Source: GCA-003244245 sp049673305
GTDB taxonomy: Bacteria > Actinomycetota > Actinomycetes > Mycobacteriales > Pseudonocardiaceae
Assembly: GCA_049673305.1 (NCBI GenBank)
Contig: JBATXM010000240.1
Location: forward strand, 1-37,674
DNA: 37,674 nt
Direction: 5' to 3'
Part shown: positions 1-8,097 of the stretch, piece after piece
Numbering within the stretch: position 1 is the first letter of the stretch
Layout of the letters: every line of letters starts with the position of its first letter
Position numbers and translations under genes: made by a program
The notes under the pieces: generated by a model
Databases searched by the model: none
What the model saw: only the letters and a program-made list of their open reading frames with translations
What the model was told of the DNA's origin: nothing

Positions 1-134
1 AACGGGCCGGCCTGGAAGGCTACGGCCTGACGATCACCGGGAGAGTCCCACTGCCCATCCGACCCAACCCAGAGAACCTGCGCTACCTGCGCACCAAACG
101 CGACCGGTTAGGCCACCACATCGACGGCCTGTAG
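1..134 (+). CDS. ribA: GTP cyclohydrolase II, C-terminal end (partial)
   Basis: Only the last 43 codons are present; the gene enters from outside the window and ends at TAG 132-134. The reading frame beginning at base 3 has the typical end of GTP cyclohydrolase II (RibA, or the C-terminal half of RibBA): a GYGL segment, then VPLPIRPNPENLRYLRTKRD, then GHHIDGL. The family opens the imidazole ring of GTP in the first step of riboflavin synthesis. The catalytic zinc cysteines would lie upstream, so it cannot be decided whether this is a stand-alone RibA or a RibBA fusion. No other riboflavin gene follows. Confidence 0.82.
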   Translation, partial: RAGLEGYGLTITGRVPLPIRPNPENLRYLRTKRDRLGHHIDGL

Positions 135-354
135 CTGACTCAGCAGGGTTCGCCCAGAACCTGGACCGCTAGATTCGCGCACCGCGAACCCACGGGTGCA
201 TGTGGATCATCGCGGCGGTCTCATCCAAACGATTCGTCAGCGCCAGGGTGCCGACATGGCGTTCAGCAGGCAGACTGAACAGAAGCTGAAAGGATACCAC
301 CTTACCTCATTGGTGGTCTCCGCTCCTGTCATCACCCTGGGAAGGGACCACGAT

Positions 355-1170
355 ATGTCCGCGTGGATCTGTGTGACCTGCGGTGTTCAACAGGCCGACA
401 CCCCCGAACCACCGCCAGGCTGCCCGATCTGCCAAGACGAACGCCAGTACGTCGGATGGGACGGCCAGCGATGGACGACCACGACCGAGCTCGCCCGCGA
501 CCACACCAGCGATCTCCGGGAAGAAGAGACCAACCTGCTCGGGATCGGGACCTGCCCGTCCGTCGCGGCCGGACAGCGAGCGCTGCTCGTGTGCACCCCC
601 CAGGGCAACGTGTTATGGGACTGTGTCTGCCTGCTCGACGACGCCGCACTCCAGGAGATCACCAGCCGCGGCGGCGTCGCCGCGATCTGCCTGTCACATC
701 CGCACTTCTACGCCGCATGCGTGGAATGGGCCGACATCTTCGACGCCCCGATCCTCATCCATACCGCCGACCAGGACTGGATCCAGCGACCTTCACCCCG
801 CATCACACTATGGGATGATGACGAGATAACCCCGGTCCCGGACCTGACCATGGCCCGAATCGGTGGGCACTTCGACGGTTCCGCCGTCCTCCACTGGCCA
901 GCAGGATCCCACGGCCGCGGCGCCCTGCTCACCGGTGACACCATCCCTGTCGTGCAAGACCGCCGATGGGTGAGCTTCATGCGCAGCTACCCCAACCTCA
1001 TCCCGCTCGACGCCACCACCGTCACAACAATCACCCACCGCGTCGAGCGCTACCACTTCGACCGCATCTACAGCGGCTGGTGGAACCGAACCATCATCAA
1101 CGACGCCCGAGCAGCCATCCGCCGCTCAGCAGACCGCTACATCACCCACCTCACCAGACCCCCATCCTGA
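355..1170 (+). CDS. MBL-fold hydrolase with N-terminal zinc ribbon
   Basis: A protein of 271 residues. It starts with a small zinc-ribbon-like module, CVTC near residue 5 and CPIC near residue 24, followed by a metallo-beta-lactamase-like domain. Visible motifs are LSHPHFYAAC (the region of the usual HxHxD metal motif, here reduced to SHPHFY), GGHFDGS and a GDTI motif that corresponds to the conserved metal Asp. Because the canonical HxHxDH is not intact, metal use and substrate are uncertain. I chose ATG 355 because GAAGGGA lies eight bases upstream; the frame is open to 196, but the extra 53 residues look non-coding. The gene stands alone between ribA and a toxin-antitoxin pair on the other strand. 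Family assignment is fairly sure, substrate unknown. Confidence 0.75.
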   Translation: MSAWICVTCGVQQADTPEPPPGCPICQDERQYVGWDGQRWTTTTELARDHTSDLREEETNLLGIGTCPSVAAGQRALLVCTPQGNVLWDCVCLLDDAALQEITSRGGVAAICLSHPHFYAACVEWADIFDAPILIHTADQDWIQRPSPRITLWDDDEITPVPDLTMARIGGHFDGSAVLHWPAGSHGRGALLTGDTIPVVQDRRWVSFMRSYPNLIPLDATTVTTITHRVERYHFDRIYSGWWNRTIINDARAAIRRSADRYITHLTRPPS

Positions 1171-1299
1171 AACCACTCAGAAGGGCAATCGGGTTACTGC
1201 TCGGGTACCTCGCCACGACACTGTCCAAGCTGACGTCCCACAGCCGCGCGGTCTGGCCAGAACTGGTGGTGGCCACCAGCCGGTTCCTCTGCCGCGTAC

Positions 1300-1560
1300 C
1301 TATCCGAGGCCGGGGATGAACCGGAACAAGGTCACCACCTGAACGGGCTCGTGCACGACGGCGTAGAGGATGAATCCCTCGTCAGCACCGATCGGAACGC
1401 TGCACTGATCAAACTGCTCGTCGTACTCGGTGTGGGGATTGCCGGTTGGGTCCTCCAGCAACTCCTCGATCCGGCGGTCGACCAGTTGCCGCGTGGTCGC
1501 GGGGAGATTGTCGTACAACTCCTCAGCGACATCAACCCACCTCAGCGTGTAGCGCGGCAT
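1300..1560 (-). CDS. RelE/ParE-family toxin-like protein
   Basis: An 86-residue protein with the layout of a RelE/ParE-superfamily toxin: an N-terminal strand (YTLRWV), two helices containing LPATTRQLVDRRIEELLEDP, and C-terminal strands ending IPIGADEGF-like and LYAVVHEPVQVVTLFRFIP. RelE members cut mRNA on the ribosome, whereas ParE members poison gyrase; the sequence does not tell which applies here. Its ATG follows the TAG of the upstream gene directly (TAGATG), so the two are translationally linked. That coupling with a small acidic partner gene upstream supports a type II toxin-antitoxin pair. Activity is inferred only. Confidence 0.68.
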   Translation of the reverse strand: MPRYTLRWVDVAEELYDNLPATTRQLVDRRIEELLEDPTGNPHTEYDEQFDQCSVPIGADEGFILYAVVHEPVQVVTLFRFIPGLG

Positions 1561-1941
1561 CTACACCCGAACCCAGTTCCCGCTCTCGTCCCGGTACCGG
1601 GTGCTCAGTCCAGTGAGGTCACCGGTCTTGGCACGCTCGATCTGCTCACGTTCGTCGTCAGTGAGCGGATTCGCCGCCATCGTGGCCACCGCGTGCCAGT
1701 GTGTCAGCACTGCCTGCGGCCCCGAGAGATCGAGATCCTTTGCCGCCCGTGCCAGCGCAGATCGCAGCTCTGCCTCAAACTCCACACACCTCTCAGATGC
1801 ATGCGCGAGTAGCGCCGCCCGGATCGCTGGACCGGATCGCTCAATGATCGTCGGTGTGTAACCGCCCACCCGGGTAAGCCGGGGACGAAACGGCTCGATG
1901 CTGGGCGCACCGGCTGTGGCCTGCGTACCATCGTTGCTCAC
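1561..1941 (-). CDS. DUF6247-like putative antitoxin
   Basis: A 126-residue protein if GTG 1941 is the start. The frame stays open further upstream to 2214, but that part is proline- and arginine-rich and overlaps the 3' end of the next gene, so it is probably not translated. The recognisable portion is the C-terminal 95 residues, with AIRAALLAHA, a region like FEAELRSALARAAKDLDL, a WHAVA segment and a DDEREQIERAKTG segment. This resembles DUF6247 proteins, which are often found immediately before RelE-like toxins in actinobacteria. The stop codon abuts the toxin start. No clear DNA-binding motif is visible. The start codon is uncertain because no good ribosome-binding site precedes it. Confidence 0.55.
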   Translation of the reverse strand: MSNDGTQATAGAPSIEPFRPRLTRVGGYTPTIIERSGPAIRAALLAHASERCVEFEAELRSALARAAKDLDLSGPQAVLTHWHAVATMAANPLTDDEREQIERAKTGDLTGLSTRYRDESGNWVRV

Positions 1942-2129
1942 AGCTGAGAACGACGGCTCAGGGTGCGCAGATACGGTGGCGAAGCGCTCTGTCTTTACCG
2001 CCGAGTCCGGGACCCATTTGTCCGAAACTCGCCGGACGAGCGACACAGGCCATATGTCCTTGGAAGGCCGCGAGCTCGAACGCGACTCCGCCGCATGCGG
2101 CGGTCCCGAGCGCGTGGGTGTGGTGGGTT

Positions 2130-3227
2130 TTAGCCGCCGGGTCGGTCGGGTGTTCGGTTGGGTGGCCGGACGGGGCGTATGGGGCGTTCTGGGATCCGGC
2201 GGGGCCCAGACCACAGGGCCGGCACGGCGTCGATTTGATAGGCCAGCGCGTAGGCCGCTTGCTCATAGTTGACTCGCCAGCCGCGGAAGTGGGACCAGGC
2301 CTCGTCGGGGCTCCGCTCGACTGCGAAATCGACCTGGGTCAGGTGTTGGTAGCCGGTAAGGAAGTCCGCGTAGGTGAGAACCAGCGGCGCGTCCGAGTGA
2401 GGGTCATCGTTAACGTGCAGCCCACTAGTGCGGGCGAGCGCGCGCAGACAGCTGTAACCCATGCGCAAGCACATGCGTGCTTCAATCGGGGCACGGCTGG
2501 GGGCTACCGCTAAATAGAGCGCAGCGGAATCCAAGACGGCGAGCAATCCAACCAGCCAGGAGGAATTGGCAGCTGGGGAGCGAAACCGCAACAGAACCGG
2601 GTAACTGCTGTGGGTCTCCGCGACCTCGGCGGCCCATCTTTCCCAACTGGCATAAAAGGCGGGTAAGTCGTCCTCTGTCCCGGTGATACCAAAACGGGTG
2701 CGGGCCAACAACTCCGGCCCCCAGGCGGGCTCGCCGGCGCGAGCCGCGAGTAACGTGACTTCGGTTTCCCGACGGTTGTAGGAGCCATAGAGACTGGGCA
2801 GGTAGGCGATCTGCAACGCGATGACCGTCAGGCCTGCGGCCGCGGCCATGAAATCCACCGCAGTGGACCCGCCTCCATGGTGCGCGGCGAATCCCAGAGT
2901 GAACAACGACGACCCCGACTCGCCGAGTGCTGTCCCCAGGTCCGGTTCCCAGGGCCACAACAGCAGCGCGAAGCCCAGCAGATACGAAGCCAGCCAACCA
3001 CCCAGCAGCAGCATCAGATAGGCAGCGGGCTGGCTGGCCAAGATACGGTCGCGACGTTCGTAGGAGCCCAGCGACCGACCGACAGCCCAATACGCGTGAT
3101 CCACCGCGCGATCCAGCAGCACCGCACCCCGTACCCGCCCACGCGGGATCACGAAGCTTTGCAACACACCCACGCTCGTCCCCACGACGACAAGCGCGCC
3201 CAGAACCGCACCGAACACCCGAATCAC
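2130..3227 (-). CDS. multipass membrane protein, ion-channel-like
   Basis: A 365-residue hypothetical membrane protein. An N-terminal hydrophobic segment (VFGAVLGALVVVGTSVGVL) is followed by a soluble stretch, then two transmembrane segments around residues 75-105 and 135-165. The segment between them contains SLFTLGFAAHHGGG, which lies where the pore loop of a two-TM ion channel would be but lacks a K+ selectivity filter. The second helix is followed by SLYGSYNRRETEV and a cytoplasmic region. This topology recalls channel-like proteins of actinomycetes, but the function is unknown. GTG 3227 is preferred because GGGGAGG lies six bases upstream; an upstream start at 3263 is possible. The C-terminus is Pro/Arg rich. 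Confidence 0.62.
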   Translation of the reverse strand: MIRVFGAVLGALVVVGTSVGVLQSFVIPRGRVRGAVLLDRAVDHAYWAVGRSLGSYERRDRILASQPAAYLMLLLGGWLASYLLGFALLLWPWEPDLGTALGESGSSLFTLGFAAHHGGGSTAVDFMAAAAGLTVIALQIAYLPSLYGSYNRRETEVTLLAARAGEPAWGPELLARTRFGITGTEDDLPAFYASWERWAAEVAETHSSYPVLLRFRSPAANSSWLVGLLAVLDSAALYLAVAPSRAPIEARMCLRMGYSCLRALARTSGLHVNDDPHSDAPLVLTYADFLTGYQHLTQVDFAVERSPDEAWSHFRGWRVNYEQAAYALAYQIDAVPALWSGPRRIPERPIRPVRPPNRTPDRPGG

Positions 3228-3438
3228 ACCCCACCTCCCCATGCCCCGCGCGGCGAACCGCAACGCACTGACTCACTCCCCATCAGTCCTACAGCCCGCG
3301 GCCGGCCTCGAAAAACGCGCACCCCTACATCCCGTATAAGGATCACCGGACTGCTCCGGGGCAAGCTCAGTGCCCTTGCTCCCGCCGACAGTGATTAAGG
3401 CTCGCGGTTGGCCGCCGTGTCGGCACGGTGCTCGGTGT

Positions 3439-3834
3439 TCATGGTGCGATGGTCGGTCCGGTGAGCGCGGCGCGCAGCTGCACTGTGGTGCCGTGAGCGG
3501 TGGCGACGAGGTGTACTTCGGAGACGAGAGAGCGCATCATCGCCAAGCCGCGGCCGCGATAGCCTGGTTCGCCGGGGGGGCGCCAGCGGCCGTGGTCGGT
3601 GATGGTGATCAGCAGTTGGCCATGGTCAAGTCGGGCCTGCAAGCGCATCACCGGGTGCGGGTGGTGGGGATGGTAAGCGTGTTCGACCACGTTGGCCAAA
3701 GCTTCATAGACGGCCAAGGTGAGGTCGTCAACTAACGCGGCAGGTGCACCGAGCGTCACCAGCCACTGCTGGAACCGCCCACGCAACTGGCGCGCGCAGT
3801 CCGCGTCGGCCTCGGTGGCTAGCTCGAGCTCCAT
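3439..3834 (-). CDS. RsbW-like anti-sigma factor / serine kinase
   Basis: A 131-residue GHKL (HATPase_c) protein of the SpoIIAB/RsbW type, which binds a sigma factor and phosphorylates a STAS antagonist on serine. The ATP-binding boxes are intact: the N box in EALANVVEHAY, the first glycine box in ITITDHGRW, and the second in GYRGRGLAMM. The frame can be extended upstream to 4026, but the family normally starts close to MELELATEAD, and GGGAG lies about 12 bases before ATG 3834. The divergent neighbour encodes a STAS-domain protein, the natural binding partner. A SigB-like promoter candidate lies upstream, at 3945-3970. Confidence 0.85.
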   Translation of the reverse strand: MELELATEADADCARQLRGRFQQWLVTLGAPAALVDDLTLAVYEALANVVEHAYHPHHPHPVMRLQARLDHGQLLITITDHGRWRPPGEPGYRGRGLAMMRSLVSEVHLVATAHGTTVQLRAALTGPTIAP

Positions 3835-4180
3835 GGTGATGATGGTGTTTCTCCCGACTTCCGCCGGGGCAGGACCGAGGCAGCACGCCCACAAACTAAC
3901 GCGGCCCACCCTCATACTCGTCTGTCGTCGTGGTCGTGTGGGGTCTACCCGGTCAGACAGCAGCCCACACCTGTTCTGGTCAATCATTACCTCTGATCCA
4001 CCCCGTGCCCGGTAAGCCGCTAGCATCGTAGACAGCGGTTATGCAGCTAGCCGCTCCCACCGCGCGTACTTATGGGGAGTACTGATGCCGCTCGTGCCGG
4101 TGGTGTCCCGCCGCGTTTGTCGCGGCGCGGGGCATGTCTGCAGACGCCCACTGACAGGCAGTCTAGAGGAGTGAATCTGC
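3835..4180. other. divergent intergenic region, RsbW-like / STAS genes
   Basis: About 350 bases between two divergent genes. It contains a candidate SigB/SigF-type promoter reading towards the RsbW-like gene, a short inverted repeat GTACT/AGTAC at 4066-4082, and a GC-rich hairpin (around 4105-4132, arms CCGCCGCG and CGCGGCG) in the leader of the STAS gene. The minus-strand frame stays open through much of it, so a longer RsbW-like protein is not excluded. No other gene is visible. Confidence 0.45.
3945..3970 (-). promoter_or_regulatory. candidate SigB/SigF-type promoter
   Basis: Read on the minus strand, GTGT (3970-3967) is followed after 16 bases by GGGTAG (3950-3945). This resembles the GTTT-N14-17-GGGTA consensus of SigB/SigF-group promoters. 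It lies about 110 bases before the RsbW-like start, in line with the common self-regulation of rsbW genes by their cognate sigma factor. The -35 has one mismatch, and such short motifs are frequent in high-GC DNA, so this is tentative. Confidence 0.3.
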
Positions 4181-4630
4181 GTGACTGCGGACCAATATCA
4201 TCCTAGTTGCCAGTCGCGGAGTCGGTGGCCTCAGACGGTGCTCATCGGGGCTGGCTCTGCTGGGCAACGGCTGAGGAAACAGTCTTTGACGGTGACGGCC
4301 CTGCCTTCCTGCGAAGAGGGGGTGCTGGTGCTGCAGGTGGCAGGTGAGGTTGACCTAGTCACCGTGGGGCAGCTGCGGGAATACCTGTACAAGCATCTGC
4401 CCGGTACCCGCCGGGGGGTGGTGTTGGACTTCACTGAGGTGTCATTCCTAGCTGCATGTGGGATCGGCCTGCTGCTCGAAATCGTTGATCAGGCCCTCGC
4501 CGAAGGAATGGCGCTGCGGCTGGTGGCACAGAACCGCGTGGTGCTGCGCGCGCTGGAGGCGACCAGAACGAACGAGCTGGTGCCCCTGGCCGCCACGGTG
4601 GCCGAGGCAGTGGCGCAGTGCTCGACCTAA
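4181..4630 (+). CDS. STAS-domain protein (anti-sigma antagonist type)
   Basis: A 149-residue protein with a STAS domain over roughly residues 35-145 and a poorly structured N-terminal extension. Seen in order: LVLQVAGEVDLVTVGQLREYL, VVLDFTEVSFLAACGIGLL and LRLVAQNRVVLRALEAT. STAS antagonists bind an RsbW-type kinase and release the sigma factor. In the classical site (DSSG) a serine is phosphorylated; here the corresponding positions read AACG, so the acceptor serine is absent. GTG 4181 follows GAGGAG ten bases upstream. It is divergent from the RsbW-like gene. It may be an unregulated antagonist or serve another STAS role. Confidence 0.82.
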   Translation: MTADQYHPSCQSRSRWPQTVLIGAGSAGQRLRKQSLTVTALPSCEEGVLVLQVAGEVDLVTVGQLREYLYKHLPGTRRGVVLDFTEVSFLAACGIGLLLEIVDQALAEGMALRLVAQNRVVLRALEATRTNELVPLAATVAEAVAQCST

Positions 4631-4665
4631 CCGCAGTATGCCCTGCCGGAGGAGAGAGGAACTGG

Positions 4666-5397
4666 TCAGGAACGACGGGGCTGGAAGGTTCCTGGTTCTG
4701 GTGGTTTGCCGCTGACGGCCGTGACGATCTCAGCCGCCAGCTCGCGGAGCTTGAAGTTGCGGTTCTGCGAGGCCCGCTGAAGGAGGGCGAAGGCGGTCTC
4801 AGCGTCGCAACGCTGTTGGGCCATCAGGATCCCGATCGCTCGATCGATGACCGCGCGTGAGGTCAGTGCCTGGTGCAGATCCGCAGAGAGCTGAGTCTGA
4901 TCGGCCAGTTTCAACGCGACGGCCACCGCCCCGGCAGCGTTACCAGCGAACACCTCCAGCTGCCCCCGGCTCTCCTCACCGAACCCATCGCGCAGAGTCG
5001 AGTAGAAGTTGTAGCACCCCATCAGCCCGGTAGGACTGCTCAGTGGCAACCCCAGACACGAGTTCACACCGTACTCGTGCGCGGCTCGGCAGAAACCCGC
5101 CCACCGCACCTCGGTGGTGGTGTCGACGACGTAATTGACCTTTCCGGTGGACAGGGTATTCACACAGGGACCCTCACCGAGGCCGTACTGCAGCTGGTCA
5201 ACCCGCAAGGTCCAGTCATCACTGGCGGCCAGGGTGACCAGCCGGGAGTCCTGACGTACGGTCACACCACACGAACTACCCTCGGGCAACGCTCGCGTCG
5301 TCAGCTGGGCAAGTCGATCAAGGAAACCGTGCAGCGTATCGGTGCCCAACAACAACGCCTGCAACTCCGACAGCCATACAGGGTCAAACGACGACAT
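4666..5397 (-). CDS. GAF-ANTAR transcription antitermination regulator
   Basis: A 243-residue protein with an N-terminal GAF domain (residues about 20-165, with GLGEGPCVN and CLGLPLS segments typical of actinobacterial GAF-ANTAR proteins) and a C-terminal ANTAR domain (about 170-235: ALTSRAVIDRAIGILMAQQR, then AFALLQRASQNRNFKLRELA). ANTAR domains bind two-stem-loop RNA and prevent transcription termination; the GAF domain is presumably the sensor. The start gives a full GAF domain. It is divergent from the SpoIIE-type phosphatase gene and convergent with the STAS gene, so it sits within a signalling block. Ligand and RNA targets are unknown. Confidence 0.88.
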   Translation of the reverse strand: MSSFDPVWLSELQALLLGTDTLHGFLDRLAQLTTRALPEGSSCGVTVRQDSRLVTLAASDDWTLRVDQLQYGLGEGPCVNTLSTGKVNYVVDTTTEVRWAGFCRAAHEYGVNSCLGLPLSSPTGLMGCYNFYSTLRDGFGEESRGQLEVFAGNAAGAVAVALKLADQTQLSADLHQALTSRAVIDRAIGILMAQQRCDAETAFALLQRASQNRNFKLRELAAEIVTAVSGKPPEPGTFQPRRS

Positions 5398-5580
5398 GAC
5401 AGGGCACCAGCCGACCCGTGGGATATCTCGTCTCCAACGGCCACCGCAGATGCCACGTCCGAACGGCGTGCACGAAAAAACTCCGGCAACACGTCAACTC
5501 TACTCTCTGGGCCAGGGATATCACCGGACTGGGTGTCGCCGGAGATGTCGAGTATCGAAACCGACCACTAAGCTGGGTCA

Positions 5581-7614
5581 GTGTCCCCCGGAGAACTGCT
5601 CGGTGATCCCGCACGGCTAGCGGCGGTGGCCAGGGTGTTGCCGGTGGCTCGGGCCACTCAGGAGGCGTTGGACCGGCTGGCGGAGCTGGCCGCGACTGTG
5701 ATGGACACCCCGATTGGCGTCGTGAATCTCATCGACACCAAACAACATCTGGTGGGCCAGGTCGGGCTCGGCGAACCGTTTGTGACGTCTCGACAGGCGT
5801 CACTTGACACCGGTTTTCATCCGTCCACCTTCTTTTCGGATAAACCATTATACGTTGAGAACGCCGCCGAAGAGCCAGCGTTCGTCAATCACCCGGGTCA
5901 TATCACGCTGGGTTTCGTCGCCTACGCTGGCGCTCCGCTGCGCGACGCCGACGGGCAGGTGATCGGCACCTTGTGTGCGATAGACACCCGGCCGCACCGG
6001 TGGCGCCACGTGGACCGTCAAGCACTGCAGGCGCTGGCGACCTCGGTGGGCAAAGAAATGGAGTTGTACCAGGACATCGACCGCCGGCAACGGTTGCTGG
6101 ATGCTTTTGACGCCGCCCCGGCCGCGATCGCGGTCACCCGCGGCCCTTCGCACATCGTGGAGTACTACAACCCGGCTTACCGCGCGTTGTTCGGCGATCT
6201 ACCGTTGGCAGCGCCCGCCCAGGAGGTGCTGCCGGAGCTGCTGATCGAGTTTTTTTCGTTGATGGATCAGGTATTGGCCAGCGGTGAGGTCTACCGCACC
6301 GTCGAGGCCCCGGTGAGCATGACCTGGCCGGGAGAGCAGTGTCCCCGCGAACGGTTCTTCGACTCCTCCTACTCCGCGATCCACCGTACCGCTGGCGACG
6401 GCCTGGACCACCGGGGGCTGCTCATCGTGGTGGTGGAGGTCACCGACCGGGTTCAGGCCCGCCGCGAGCTGGAACGCCACGCCCGCCGCCAGGAGCTGCT
6501 CGCGCGGGCCAGCGCCGCGTTGAACCGTAACCTCGACCCGGCCGAGGAAATCCAGGAACTCGCCCGCGCGGTGGTCCCCGAGCTCGCCGACCTCTCCACG
6601 GTGCACCTGCTGGCCCGCCCGGTGGCCCCCGGCACCGATCCGCCACTGCCAGTGATCACCGATCGGGTGGCCGTCGCTGGCACACCCGGTATCACGCTGC
6701 CGCCGAAGGCCAAGAGGCTGCGTTGGGAGGGCGCCGGCGACCCGATCACTGCGGCGATCCGTCAGGGCTGTCTGACCCGCCAACCCCTCCCCGCAGCCGA
6801 GCCACCATCGTGGGCCCAGACCACCGGATCGGTGGCGACCTTCCGTGACGGACTGTGCCATGTTCTGGTCGCCCCGGTGATCGTGGATGGTCTGGTGGTC
6901 GCGGTGGTGTCCTTCCTTCTGCACCAGAACCGACCGCCGTGGACCGAGGATGACCTGCACGCATTGGGCCAGATCGCCCGCTACGCCGGGATCGCCTTAG
7001 AACACGGTATGTCCTACCAGGCCACCCGGAAGTCGGCGATGGTGCTGCAACGCAGCCTGCTCACCGAGCCGCCTACCGTGCCCGGCCTGCAGATCTGCGC
7101 CCGCTACCGTCCGGCTGGACGCGATGAGGTCGGCGGCGATTGGTATGACGCGTTCCTGCGCCGCCCCGACCAGCTAGCCGTGGTGATCGGCGACGTGGTC
7201 GGGCACGACATCACCGCCGCCGCGGCGATGGGTCATCTGCGCGCTACGCTGCGTGGGTTGGCGCTGGACCGCTCGGAAGGACCGGCCACGATCCTGGACC
7301 GGCTGGCCAGAATCAACACCCAACTGGCCATCACCCCCTTCGCGACCCTGCTCTATGCCAATCTCACCCGTACCGATGATTGCTGGACGATGCGCTGGGC
7401 CAGCGCCGGACACCCGCCCCCACTGCTCATCACACCCCGCGGTGCTCAGCTGCTGGAGCGGGCCACCGGCACCGCCTTGGTCTCCAGCCAGACTCCGCCA
7501 CGCACCGAGGCTGAGATCACCCTGCCCGCCGGATCGACCTTGTTGTTCTACACCGACGGCCTGGTCGAACATCGCGGTGCTCGCGATCCGGCTGCGCTGA
7601 TCGCATCGCGATAG
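5581..7614 (+). CDS. GAF-PAS-GAF-SpoIIE phosphatase, C-terminally short
   Basis: A 677-residue multidomain PP2C-type phosphatase of the RsbU/SpoIIE class, expected to dephosphorylate STAS proteins. Domains: GAF about 20-165 (GVVNLIDTKQHLVG, GTLCAIDT), PAS about 175-300, a second GAF about 305-480, and SpoIIE from about 490. Metal-site motifs VGGDWYDAF (about 516) and GDVVGHD (about 536) are present, and FYTDGLVEHRG occurs near 655. The frame then stops after about a dozen residues (ALIASR), whereas the family normally continues for some 60 residues to a terminal DD(I/V)ALL motif. That last metal Asp is therefore missing, and I find no good continuation in the other frames. Start GTG 5581 has only a weak ribosome-binding site. 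Confidence 0.85.
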   Translation: MSPGELLGDPARLAAVARVLPVARATQEALDRLAELAATVMDTPIGVVNLIDTKQHLVGQVGLGEPFVTSRQASLDTGFHPSTFFSDKPLYVENAAEEPAFVNHPGHITLGFVAYAGAPLRDADGQVIGTLCAIDTRPHRWRHVDRQALQALATSVGKEMELYQDIDRRQRLLDAFDAAPAAIAVTRGPSHIVEYYNPAYRALFGDLPLAAPAQEVLPELLIEFFSLMDQVLASGEVYRTVEAPVSMTWPGEQCPRERFFDSSYSAIHRTAGDGLDHRGLLIVVVEVTDRVQARRELERHARRQELLARASAALNRNLDPAEEIQELARAVVPELADLSTVHLLARPVAPGTDPPLPVITDRVAVAGTPGITLPPKAKRLRWEGAGDPITAAIRQGCLTRQPLPAAEPPSWAQTTGSVATFRDGLCHVLVAPVIVDGLVVAVVSFLLHQNRPPWTEDDLHALGQIARYAGIALEHGMSYQATRKSAMVLQRSLLTEPPTVPGLQICARYRPAGRDEVGGDWYDAFLRRPDQLAVVIGDVVGHDITAAAAMGHLRATLRGLALDRSEGPATILDRLARINTQLAITPFATLLYANLTRTDDCWTMRWASAGHPPPLLITPRGAQLLERATGTALVSSQTPPRTEAEITLPAGSTLLFYTDGLVEHRGARDPAALIASR

Positions 7615-7671
7615 GGCCGACACCGTTTCGCCTGAACTCTCGGCCAAGCATTCCGGGCTGATGAACGTCCT

Positions 7672-7881
7672 TTAGCTGCCTGGGCTCCCACGGTCGTAAC
7701 CGAGGAGAGCCCACCAGGAAGTGCCGGGAATACTCTTGCCGTCTGCGCCGTGACTACCCGACTCGCCGGGGAGGCCGGCGTCTCCACCGAGGTCTGCGCG
7801 CCACAACGACAGGACAGTACGGGCCGGCAGCAGCTCCACGTGTTGTTCGGCGAGGTCGACAGAGCTCATCAGGTCAGGCAT
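7672..7881 (-). CDS. small Gly-rich conserved peptide, function unknown
   Basis: A 69-residue peptide. ATG 7881 has a strong ribosome-binding site (GAGGGGG, about six bases upstream). The N-terminal half is acidic/hydrophobic with the segment AEQHVELLPARTVLSLW; the C-terminal half is rich in Gly, Ser and Asp and ends GYDRGSPGS. The ELLPARTVL core is reminiscent of small actinobacterial proteins I cannot name with certainty. The leader-like front and Gly/Ser-rich tail look precursor-like, but no modifying enzyme is adjacent. It converges with the SpoIIE gene, 57 bases away. A frame continuing to 7935 is open, but the internal ATG has the better signal. Confidence 0.6.
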   Translation of the reverse strand: MPDLMSSVDLAEQHVELLPARTVLSLWRADLGGDAGLPGESGSHGADGKSIPGTSWWALLGYDRGSPGS

Positions 7882-8097
7882 TGAATCCCCCTCGGAGAGG
7901 CTGTCCCGGTCGCCCGGGCATGACGGATACCTCACCGGTTGCGGTGCCGGTTCGGGTATTCACATAAGGTGCCCAACGTAACCGTCACGTCGCAATCAGT
8001 AGTAGTACTGAACTTGTTCGGGTCACTACGTATGCGCATGATCAGACGCCGTGCTCGGCTAGCGCTTAGGGGCCGGGGTTGCCCCACCGAGCCTGGG

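Noticed and set aside
3835..4026. Longer RsbW-like protein starting at 4026
   Set aside because: The extra residues are unlike the family and the internal ATG 3834 gives the normal length, although the longer form cannot be excluded.
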